A stretch of 64,000 nucleotides of DNA from Rhyacophila brunnea. Taxonomy: Eukaryota > Arthropoda > Insecta > Trichoptera > Rhyacophilidae. Position numbers and translations under genes: made by a program. The notes below the pieces were generated by a model. It searched no databases. It was not told the DNA's origin and saw only the letters and a program-made list of their open reading frames with translations. How positions within the stretch are numbered: the first letter of the stretch is position 1; every line of letters starts with the position of its first letter. The stretch lies in contig JAGYXB010000096.1 of assembly GCA_022495005.1 (NCBI GenBank), positions 62,001-126,000 of the forward strand. Reading direction: 5' to 3'. Of this stretch, positions 55,589-64,000 are shown one piece after another.

Positions 55589-55835
55589 CAGGGCTCGAAA
55601 TGGACCGGAACGCACCGGAGCGCCGTTCCGGTTCATACAATCCCCAAAATTATCGCTCCGTCTCGTGTAAATATTAATTTGACCGTCTGTACGAGATATG
55701 TCATATTATAAAAAAAATCTAACAAAATCGTTTTTTTAAATACGTATATGTATAGAATTAGATAAGTAACAGTGTTAATATTTTCGTTAAATTATCAAGC
55801 GCTCCGGTTCGTAAAATTTTCCATTTCGAGCGCTG
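55589..55835. mobile_element. hAT MITE family 7, short copy A
   Basis: Left end CAGGGCTCGAAATGGACCGG, right end reverse complement CAGCGCTCGAAATGGAAAAT. A perfect 8-bp duplication TATTCTTC lies at 55581-55588 and 55836-55843. Inside, GCGCCGTTCCGGTTCAT and GCGCTCCGGTTCGT form a second inverted layer. 247 bp, non-coding. Confidence 0.92.
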
Positions 55836-56042
55836 TATTCTTCGTCAGAACGTCATGACTGAGGCTCGTGACACTTGTACGGTATTTAACGATACGCAAT
55901 GCCTGTGTCAATGGAAGACCCGTGGCAGTCATGAATTGATGCATCATCTGGGGTATCCAAAATTTCCTTTAATACGCGGCTTATCTAAAAGACAAGACAG
56001 CGCGGACGACACAAGCAGACACTAAAGATCATAAGGTAGACC

Positions 56043-56266
56043 CAGCGCTCGAAATGAAAAATTTGACGAACCGGAGCGCTGATAATTTTACGAAAATATT
56101 ATCATAATTATTTAATTTTATATGTATTTTATAAAAATAAGTGTGTTCGATTTTTGTTATATGACCTATCTAGCTCAAACGATCAAATAATTTGTTCCAC
56201 GAGACGGAGCGATAGTTTTGGGGATTTTATGAACCGGAACGGCGCTCCGGTCCATTTCGAGCCCTG
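56043..56266. mobile_element. hAT MITE family 7, short copy B
   Basis: Opposite orientation: CAGCGCTCGAAATG on the left and CATTTCGAGCCCTG on the right. A perfect 8-bp duplication GGTAGACC lies at 56035-56042 and 56267-56274. 224 bp. Confidence 0.92.
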
Positions 56267-56543
56267 GGTAGACCTCGTGCATTCGATAACCACGTGTGGA
56301 TGCGACAGTTCGCAATAACTCATAAATAAACACCCTTAGTTATAGCTATAGGCCAGGTAATCGTCGCTAGACTCAATTTTCGAGTGTCTTGGTATGTGGA
56401 ATGTAATCTAAAAAGTACGTGGGTGCTCACCCGCAGTCATAGCTTAGTCATAGTATTGGGCTGTGCATAGGTTATGTACATACTCGGAAAAAGTGCTGGA
56501 GTTAGTGATAAGTGCTAGATTTTTCCTAAGTACTTAAGTAATG

Positions 56544-56725
56544 CAGGGCTCGAAATGGACCGGAGCGCCGTTCCGGGTCGTAAAATTTCCAACATTATCG
56601 TTCTGTCTCGTAGAAAAAATATTCTTTCCGTTTACGCTAGAATGACACATAAAATTATTAGATAACTGTGTTTATATTTTTAGAAAATTAGCGAGCGCTC
56701 CGGTTCATAAAATTTTTCGAATATT
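56544..56725. mobile_element. hAT MITE family 7, short copy C, right end lost
   Basis: CAGGGCTCGAAATGGACCGG on the left and GAGCGCTCCGGTTCATAAAA towards the right. The closing CGAGCGCTG is replaced by CGAATATTGTGGG, so the terminus is degraded. Confidence 0.8.
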
Positions 56726-56729
56726 GTGG

Positions 56730-58900
56730 GTAATTTTTAGAAATGGAACCCCATATCATTTTTATTCTGTATATATGCGCGTCTGCCTACGTAATGTGGT
56801 ACATTCTTTTTAATCCAATAAAACAATAAAAATATTTTTGCTTAAAAATATTATTTAATAATTTTAAACAAATTGCATTTTGAAAAAAATAATATTTTTA
56901 TTAGTTTACACAATGTATCTATTATTTTAGCTACATAATCATGCGAAACAAAGTTATTGTGAATGAAATTTTGGATATTTGTACATGTTATTAGCGATAT
57001 CTGTATGTTTAGTCCTGAAACTATTTTAAATGACGCTTTCTGTTTTATCAATAGAGCCACGTGAGAGTTTTCCGAATGATTGTCAGATGGCAGTAGATGC
57101 ACACGTCACCGATTTACGTGAAGTTGCAATCGTTTTCAGACCTTCAAACGACCTTTGCGGCAGTTTCTTGAAGAGAGGGATTTAAATTTGTCCACATAGT
57201 TTCCATTTGTGTTTTAGCGAACAACTAATTTGCTCGGTGAGTGATTTTTTTCTCTTAAATACATCAAATAAACCGAAATATCGACCGCTGTGCAACCACT
57301 AAACATGCCGTTCGAACATTCGATTATGTATTTTCAATTTTAAAAAATAACCCAATATTACACCCCCAGTGCTTATGTGAATTTTTTTACGTAAGAATAT
57401 GTCGAAAGTTTCTATATTCAACAGTTGTTATAAGTTATAAGTTCGTTATCTCATGGATTTTCTTTAAAATATGTTTCGTGTCAAAGATTTTAGGTTATAT
57501 TATTATCATTCCATAAAAAATGAATACCGATTATTTCAAAACAGAATAGGTACCTACTCCCAATTATTTTTTCGGTGCTGCAAAAGAATAATAGGTATGT
57601 GGCCTACGTGTTAAAATGTGCTTCTTAACAACTATGCATCGTCAAATTAATAAATTAAACAATCGTTAAATTAGAATTAATTCGTAGGTGGGTATTTTGA
57701 ATTTTGGTTGAATTCTTCCAGCGTGTCAACTTTCAAACTTATTTTAGTCTATGGTCCCGACTTTATTTCACTAGATAGGTAGGTACCTACCTACCTACCA
57801 TTTTATTTGACAACAGAATCTTCAAGATTAGAGTTTAACCTTTGTAATTTTACAATGTCAACGTTTCAAGGACATTTAAAATTGAAGGGGTTAATAGAAT
57901 AATGTTTATACTACATTATTAAATCATATTTTATATTAATCGTAATAACTATGCACTATAATATATTTAATTCAATACTGGGTTAATTAAAATCTTTTAA
58001 TATATTGTAATTTTATAGTTTTCAATAATAGTGTGGATCTGGTAGGTGTCTAATTTGAAAGTTTTTATAACATATTGCATAGTGTTTACATTATTATATA
58101 CCTATATTCAATTAATTAAAGTACATAATATTATGTATATTTAACTACAATACAATACAATATTTAGAAATAAATAGATATTATATAGGTAATAATTTTA
58201 CCTACATCTAAAAAATCGAATCATAGACTAAAACATTTATAATAATTACCTACCTATGCACTATGCATCATTTTATTATATTTTTTTAAATTATTACCTA
58301 CTTATCAAGCAATATACTCAATTATTTACAAGATTACCATTCTGCGATTATCCTGTTATCTGATTAATTATAAATCTAATATCGCCCCACCTTAATTTGA
58401 TAGCAAGCCAAAACAAAAGAAGTACCTATGCAATTTTATATTGAAATTTAATGACATTATAAAAATAATGTTGATTACTTGATCTATCGAAGTAGTTAGG
58501 TAGGAACCTAATCAATTTTATTGTATGTTTTTTAGTAAAAAGTTTTGATAGCTTTTCGACTTACCACAATAGCATCAATAATCAATCTTGTTTTTTATGC
58601 CATGGGTCCCGGGTGTTTATTTAAATTATATGTACCTATGTGTCTCTGTGTCTAGTATATCGATTCAATGGATAACAACCAACCCTTGAAAAATGTAAAA
58701 AGTTTGTTTAGATACTTTCGCACTGTGAATGGTGACACCAAATGGTGGTTTAACTTTCTAATGAAAAGTGTTGCATTGATGCCCTTCATTATTCACTGCT
58801 CAAATTTTATTTCGTCACCGATAAATTCAATATGCAATAAATTAAGTACCTGATACCTGTACTTGATATTGAAGTATGCAACATTACTATAATAAATTAA
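56730..58900. other. AT-rich DNA, no recognised gene
   Basis: Short frames at 56851-57102 (-) and 58668-58853 (+) show no motif. A tandem TAGGTAGGTACCTACC-type run at about 57775-57799 is simple repeat. Confidence 0.4.
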
Positions 58901-58917
58901 TTTATTGTTCCTCATTA

Positions 58918-59160
58918 TCAGCTTCCAACACTTCCAACCCGAACTCCCCACCCCCAACCTTTACCCAGTCGCGCAAAAAACCCATCAAAGTACGGCAAGT
59001 TGAAGATGTCAGTTCACACCCCACCGTTTTAAGTAAAATTGTAATCGGCCGGCTACCTGTCGTACCGGAAAGAGACAGCCGTTATAGCATTGCGAACAAA
59101 ATATGTCTCGTTCATGAAGCATTGCAGACAGAAATGCTCCAATTTTATAAGATTCATTAA
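58918..59160 (+). CDS. Candidate 3'-terminal exon of an unknown gene
   Basis: A good acceptor (TTATTGTTCCTCATTATCAG) precedes a stretch of GC-richer, coding-like codons running to TAA at 59158-59160. Residues include ASNTSNPNSPPPTFTQSRKK, then VRQVEDVSSHP, VIGRLPVVPERDSRY and NKICLVHEALQTEML. The frame extends upstream to an ATG at 58876, but that part is AT-rich and probably intron. A downstream polyadenylation signal was not located with confidence. The family is not recognised. It might also be an eroded transposon protein. Confidence 0.42.
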   Translation, partial: SASNTSNPNSPPPTFTQSRKKPIKVRQVEDVSSHPTVLSKIVIGRLPVVPERDSRYSIANKICLVHEALQTEMLQFYKIH

Positions 59161-59309
59161 GAACATTAATTTGATATTGATCGGTATCAAACTATCTGAT
59201 AATAACGCTGTCACTATTATCAAATATGATTGTAGACATTGATAGTAGACTGAATACCTACTTAAATTTTATAATAAATAGGTCATAGGATATGTTTGTA
59301 TTTTACAAC

Positions 59310-59736
59310 GTTTTTCTTAGCTCGTATTCTTATTTGTCCGGTACAAATCTTGCAATCGATTGTTAACTAACTTCCTGACTAGCTAGACATTTGAAACTTT
59401 TAGAATATACCAGAACATGATGCCAACGCATTTTTTAATACTTTTAGTCATCTTTAAGTAGAATTGAATTCAGTTAATTATGTTTTGTATGAAAAGTTAA
59501 TTTGACACCATTATTGGTTGCTAGGGGTCTGGGGTCCTAGCAACTAAATTATTAATATATAAGTACGTGCGTTACTATGGAAATCAATATGACATGTCAA
59601 AATGACATTTCAGTATTATTTATATCAAGTACAAATTATTTTGATGGTTTAAGCTAGTCAAGTCAAGTTTATATGATTCAACAGAAAATTTAAAAACGTC
59701 GCATATAAAAAGTTCTTTTTATCTTGTAATTATTTA
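59310..59736 (+). repeat. Unclassified interspersed repeat U1, copy 3
   Basis: Same orientation as 5995-6437 and closely matching, including GACTAGCTAGACATTT, CATCTTTAAGTAGAATTG, TTGGTTGCTAGGGGTC, AGTCAAGTCAAGTTTATATG and the final CTTTTTATCTTGTAATTATT. Confidence 0.72.
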
Positions 59737-59739
59737 CTT

Positions 59740-60820
59740 CGACTTATGTCGTTATCTTGTATTCCCGTGGATTAAATTAGGATTTGATCTCAATGCTATA
59801 CGGCCAACTGTATACCTACTTACGACAACAACGCCACGAAATATAGGTACCACCACAATCCTATCTTTTCAATTATAACAACATACTTAAGTCTTTTTTA
59901 CAATGTTCTGTTTACTGTCGTGTGTATTCAGCTGATGTCTGCTTGTTCTTATCAATGAATGACATTTCACCTTTCCAACCTTTTAAACTTCAAATTTATG
60001 TTCACGTCAGAATTAAGTAGAATGTATGCATGTCCAAATGTATTCGTTGACCTTTTGATAAAACATACGTTTGGTATTTAATAATATTGTTTACAACAAA
60101 GTTGCATAGATACTGTTCCGCTTTTTAATCACCTACATAATATATCGTCATTGTTCTGGCAGAAGACACTAATTCGAAAAAATGACATATTGAGTTAGTT
60201 ATACCAAAATGTTCCTTATTTCAAACTTTACCGTCTGGAAACCTTCTTAATAAATAAACAGCCTTTATTTTAAAGTCATCCTTTTTATGATTACTTAATA
60301 AACTCACATGATACACCATTTCAAACATTTTAACAACTTCGAAGTCAAACTACTCAAAACTAATATTATAAAGTTTTAATGTTACCTACTTATACTGAAT
60401 AAAGTAAAGATCTGTTTTATACAAAGAATTTGAACTCTACATTGAAGGATTTCTTGAAGGCAATTCGATTTTCGAATCAGTTTTTGTTGGCGGCTCGTAT
60501 TCTGGTTTGTTAACATCACCTGCGTATGCATTTGTCAGTGTTTTACGTGATTATTCATCTTAAAAATAATAGTCAATATATTTCTTTTGGTTGACTACAT
60601 AAAATAGACTATGAAATATTTCCACGCGTATTTATATTCAAATGTCTGCAATATGTGGAATGTGAAATTATAATCGAATTTAATATTACACTATCGAATC
60701 CGATGAACTTATGTGGTTACATGTAAATTGTACGTAAACCATTACGTAAAACAAGAGATGACTGTATACTATACGGACTCCAATTTTGTTAGATTCAATA
60801 TGAACATTAATAAATTCAAT
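59740..60820. other. No recognised gene
   Basis: AT-rich with no frame above 60 codons. No repeat ends recognised. Confidence 0.45.
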
Positions 60821-60823
60821 AAT

Positions 60824-60933
60824 TTTCATAGCTGATTTGGCAAAATTCATGAATTCAAGATTGAAAACCTAACCTAACCTAACAAACAATCCAGTATATC
60901 GGCTATTTTCAAATTTTGTTTGCTGCTGGCTTC
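60824..60933 (+). repeat. Interspersed repeat U2, copy 2, with CCTAA units
   Basis: Matches 15628-15745. It contains AACCTAACCTAACCTAAC, three exact units of the insect telomere-type CCTAA/TTAGG repeat, where the other copy has a degenerate version. Confidence 0.6.
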
Positions 60934-61189
60934 TTGTAAACCGATAAAAGAACCGTGTTCTATTTAGACATGAATTTTACGACAGTACTATACGACCCAA
61001 AGAGGTTGGACGGTCTTCAATAATATACGGTCATATATTTCCGATACAACATTTCACGGTAAAAAAATCACAAAATTGATAAAAAAAAAAGTGATAAATA
61101 TGAATTATCGTATTCAGGCAGTTAATTATCACGGGAAGTTAATTGTCAGGTGAAATATTTTTGGGCGCATGGCCGTAGTAACCGCGAGC

Positions 61190-61365
61190 TGTCAAATGTC
61201 GTCGAGTAACACAGTTAACACGTCTTGATTCTAATTGGATATATTTGGAAACAAGTAAGATGCAGTGCGGTATGATAACAATAATTATTGTAGATAACCA
61301 CCTTGTTTATGGAATTTCTCCGAGTGATATCCGTGTTATTTCTGAGCAATAACAATATTGGAGGC
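61190..61365 (+). repeat. Interspersed repeat U3, copy 2
   Basis: Outer parts match 22405-22580. The middle (about 61215-61262, TTAACACGTCTTGATT to CAAGTAAGATG) is in opposite orientation to that copy. Confidence 0.65.
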
Positions 61366-61369
61366 CCTG

Positions 61370-62290
61370 CAGAGGTCATTTTTTGGCACATAGGTATGGC
61401 ATAAAAAGAAGGAAGAGAGATCCGATCGGCACGGGATCTTTACTTCGATCTAGACCTCCCACACCTTGTTTCCACACCTGGCTGACTTTTCACATATATT
61501 TGACATTGGAAGCGTTCTCAAGTGCATAGTAATCATTACATATATCGTCCGAACTATAAAAATAATAATATAATATACGTGTACGATTACATCTAATTTT
61601 TATTCAAGCTCCGAGAAATATTTTAGTTTTGCGAACACTTGCCAAGATTATCGTGATACTGTATTAAAAAATCGACTCCAACGTCTCGGTCAGCGGATCA
61701 TCCTATTATTAGATGGAGAAATCATACGATGCTATCGTGCTCCAGCTTGCATTGTTACCAGGGGGTTTCTCCATAAGTAACTCAAAGCGTGTGACTCCCT
61801 AAATTAGCGACGCAGGCTAAATAATAATTGAAATACCAACCTATTGATGAAATACTTTGGCAATGCATAGCTTTTATTGGTGGGTAAGTATATAAAAGTT
61901 AAGCTAAATTTTTATTAAGACAATTTGCAGATGTTCTGTGTCATATCCCGGGACCTGGTGGCTAGCTCGGGATGTTGGTGGGACCCGGGATTTACAAAAA
62001 TTAAAAACTAAATTGTTATTTTTCTCGTAATTTTATTTGTGTCACTCCGAGTCGTGAGAGTCAGATGTCAACCCTTTGGCTCGCTGCCATAGACTGACTA
62101 GCAGTGTTGCCATCCTCCCCTCACACACTCCTTATTATTAATTAAATACAATAATTCTTACGTGCTAAGTACAAGTCGAATATTTTGACAGTTAATCAAG
62201 GAATAATGAACGTACGTACGCCCATTGTTGACTAGGAGGTCAGGTGACATGGTTATACCTAATAATTAATTTTATCTATTGGGAGAGGCC
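61370..62290. other. No recognised gene; one hAT-type terminus
   Basis: CAGTGTTGCCATCC at about 62102 resembles the end of hAT family 5, without a partner. GTGGGACCCGGGATTT and CCCGGGACCTGG near 61947-61992 form a small inverted pair. Confidence 0.35.
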
Positions 62291-62299
62291 CAATGATCA

Positions 62300-62760
62300 T
62301 GGATATGACATCTGGTTAGTTTCTAAAATTCAATTAAACCCTGCCTAACCAAACCACAATAGTTATGTATGATATAGGTGATCCGACAAAAATAGTGCAC
62401 ACTTTTTCAGTCATACTAATTTGTTTTCGTTGAATTAAGAATACGTATTACAGATGGTGTTGGATAGTTTTTTTAATTCACTAAGGCATACCTAAACCAA
62501 TCCATAATCGATAAAAATCTATCTATAAAATATCTAAAATAAAGTATGGTTTAATGGCATAATTTTAGATATTTTATAGATAAACGAATATTTGTTGACT
62601 ATTATCTATTATGGTGTGTGGTAGGCATATTTTAATTGAATTTTAAACACTATCTACACATTAGTCTTAGTTCACTGAAAACAAATACGTTTGACTGATA
62701 AAGTTTTGTGTACACTATTTATATCGGATCTTACCAGCCTACCTCCACCCTTCGCCACTG
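62300..62760. mobile_element. hAT MITE family 1, copy 6, left end missing
   Basis: It matches the interior and right end: ATTAAACCCTGCCTAACC, GTGATCCGACAAAAATAG, ACAGATGGTGTTGG, TTTTAGATATTTTATAGATA and the terminus CCTCCACCCTTCGCCACTG at 62760. Confidence 0.85.
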
Positions 62761-62769
62761 CATAATACT

Positions 62770-62995
62770 ATAATATTTTTAAAAAATAAATCAGATATGT
62801 ACAGTTAAATATGTGAGGGAATCGGTAATGCTCTTACTCTTGCCTAAATGTCAATAATTTTATTCACTTTACCAATAAAATTAACATTTTAAATGTTTAA
62901 CTGTACTCATAGTACGTAATGTCGGTTTCGTTTTCTTTTACAGTAAGCGTGTGTTATTGTGTCTCTCTGTTTGATAGTGGTTAATAAATAATTAT
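62770..62995. other. No recognised feature
   Basis: AT-rich spacer. Confidence 0.35.
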
Positions 62996-63004
62996 TATAT
63001 CAGT

Positions 63005-63081
63005 CCATGGTCCAAATCCGGTCGTGTAGATCGTGGCGAGCTGTGATTCGCCGAAACGGAGGCCCGGCGCGACACACCCGC
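63005..63081 (-). CDS. GC-rich exon-like segment with splice acceptor
   Basis: The minus strand has an acceptor (AATTGTTTTGCAG at 63082 and above) followed by about 77 bp that is far richer in GC than its flanks. One frame reads APGLRFGESQLATIYTTGFG and PWTD before running into AT-rich sequence. The frame that is open upstream reads VCRAGPPFRRITARHDLHD instead. Which one is used is not decidable. No GT donor occurs shortly after the GC-rich part, so it may be a terminal exon or a non-coding conserved element. Family unknown. Confidence 0.4.
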
Positions 63082-63454
63082 CTGCAAAACAATTTATTTT
63101 CTGAAAACATTAAAAAAAAGAATTTATTCGTAATATTCAGGTGATTGTGTGTATACTTTGGACATTGTAGACACAAGTCTGTGATTAAAGTATCTACATA
63201 TATATTATGCGTACAAAAAAATCGAAAGTTTGCGACAAAGGCATGTTCAATGTTCACTTCCTTGAAAATATGTAGTTTTTTTTCTGTTACTGCAATCATG
63301 AATTTCGCATGTATTATTTAATAGGTACCAAAGATTCATTCTCTTTAGAATAATTCGTTTATTGGCATGTTCAATACGTTCATTCGGGACCTCAATCATT
63401 GCGGTAAATAGGCTTCTTTGTTGTTTATATACTTATAATAAGATCTATAATTTT

Positions 63455-63705
63455 CACCCACGATGGCCGCGCGACTTAAAGCGTCGGTCTATAGCGACGT
63501 GGACTCCAGGTTCGAATCCTGGGTCTGGCAAGTACCTACATATATTTTTTTTCAATTTGTGTATGAGTCATAGTATGGACCTATTAGGTTGAGCAAGTGG
63601 CTCACATTTATTTCTCGTAAAAACAAAATCTGTTACTACGGAAACCTCCACTCTGTGGAGGCCCATATTATGTTCTTATTAGGATCGGACATGGCCGAAA
63701 AAAGA
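63455..63705 (+). mobile_element. tRNA-derived SINE (family S1), copy 5
   Basis: The head CACCCACGATGGCCGCGCGA is the best-preserved A-box region of the plus-strand copies. The B box is AGGTTCGAATCCTGGG. The body has TATTAGGTTGAGCAAGTGGC, TTTCTCGTAAAAACAAAATC and CTCTGTGGAGGCCC, ending AGGATCGGACATGG. No clear target duplication. The 76- and 62-residue frames crossing it are artefacts. Confidence 0.87.
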
Positions 63706-63709
63706 TATT

Positions 63710-64000
63710 TTATGTTAATTATAATAAATAATGAATGTTTTGCTAAAATGTCTGGATACACACGGCCGTTTTCTTGACGTCGTCGGTTTTTAATAAGAGA
63801 AACCGTTTTGATGTTGTTCCCCTTAGTCGTAATGTAAAAAAAACAATACATATTATACCGAAAAATCCTTTTATCGTCATCGAAAGAACTTATTGAACTA
63901 CATTTTAATGATAAAACGTCGGGTGTTCAAACTACGACTAAACCGCGAATTTTACTTAAAACGTCACGCTGGCAAGTTGAATGTAGGCGATCTTTTGTGG
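63710..64000. other. No recognised feature
   Basis: Right edge of the window, AT-rich, no gene seen. Confidence 0.35.

Noticed and set aside
1..64000. CRISPR arrays, operons, phage genes, rRNA or endogenous viral genes
   Set aside because: No spaced direct repeats, no prokaryotic gene packing and no viral signature were seen. The sequence looks eukaryotic throughout.

Overview
This looks like a window of AT-rich insect nuclear DNA with almost no recognisable host coding sequence. There are no operons, ribosome binding sites, rRNA genes, CRISPR arrays or viral genes. The long open frames belong to decayed transposable elements: RTE-type, R1-like and CR1/Jockey-like non-LTR retrotransposons, a Helitron and a hAT transposase. 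I cannot name the species. The mix of hAT MITEs, Helitrons, RTE LINEs and tRNA-derived SINEs, plus a short run of the insect telomere-type CCTAA unit, fits an insect; hemipteran or lepidopteran is a guess.

The window is best read as nested transposon insertions. At least nine short terminal-inverted-repeat families occur, mostly with 8-bp target-site duplications (TSDs) diagnostic of hAT elements. Many TSDs are perfect: GCCACATC, CCCACCAC, GTTGTCAG, ATAATCAT, AGATAGGC, ATCTAAAT, TATTCTTC, GGTAGACC, GTCCAGAC, TACTCGTA, GTCACACC and ACTCTTCG. The only hAT transposase seen is a broken fragment near 53 kb, so nearly all of these are non-autonomous.

Layout: 0-5 kb holds a small signal-peptide-like ORF (minus strand), a SINE and a hAT MITE. 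6.5-8.8 kb is a hAT MITE interrupted by a second hAT MITE and by a 1.7-kb TIR element with 4-bp TSD. 11-20 kb has LINE remnants, two hAT MITEs, a SINE and a foldback element. 20-26 kb has further MITEs and an R1-like LINE tail. 28.3-31.7 kb is a hAT MITE containing a long-TIR element (itself containing a hAT MITE) and a 1.76-kb RTE LINE. 32-34 kb has a TA-MITE and a Helitron-like element with an internal minisatellite. 37-42 kb has a LINE split by a hAT element that itself carries another, then a SINE split by a Helitron and a MITE. 43.6-44.3 kb is another hAT MITE. 47.2-54.6 kb has a LINE and a group of nested hAT elements with informative filled and empty sites. 54.7-56.7 kb has a local tandem duplication and three small hAT MITEs. 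58.9-64 kb is mostly unannotated AT-rich DNA with repeat fragments.

Host candidates are weak but worth testing: a signal-peptide ORF (655-765, minus), a GC-richer exon with good splice sites (35341-35457, minus), a GC-rich exon-like segment (63005-63081, minus), a 3'-exon-like ORF (58918-59160, plus), and two GC-rich islands each carrying an E2F-like TTTGGCGGGAA word. The first three share the minus strand and could lie in one gene with long introns, but nothing in the sequence proves that. I found no convincing new biological system. The clearest novelty is the nested-transposon record and several unclassified element families.
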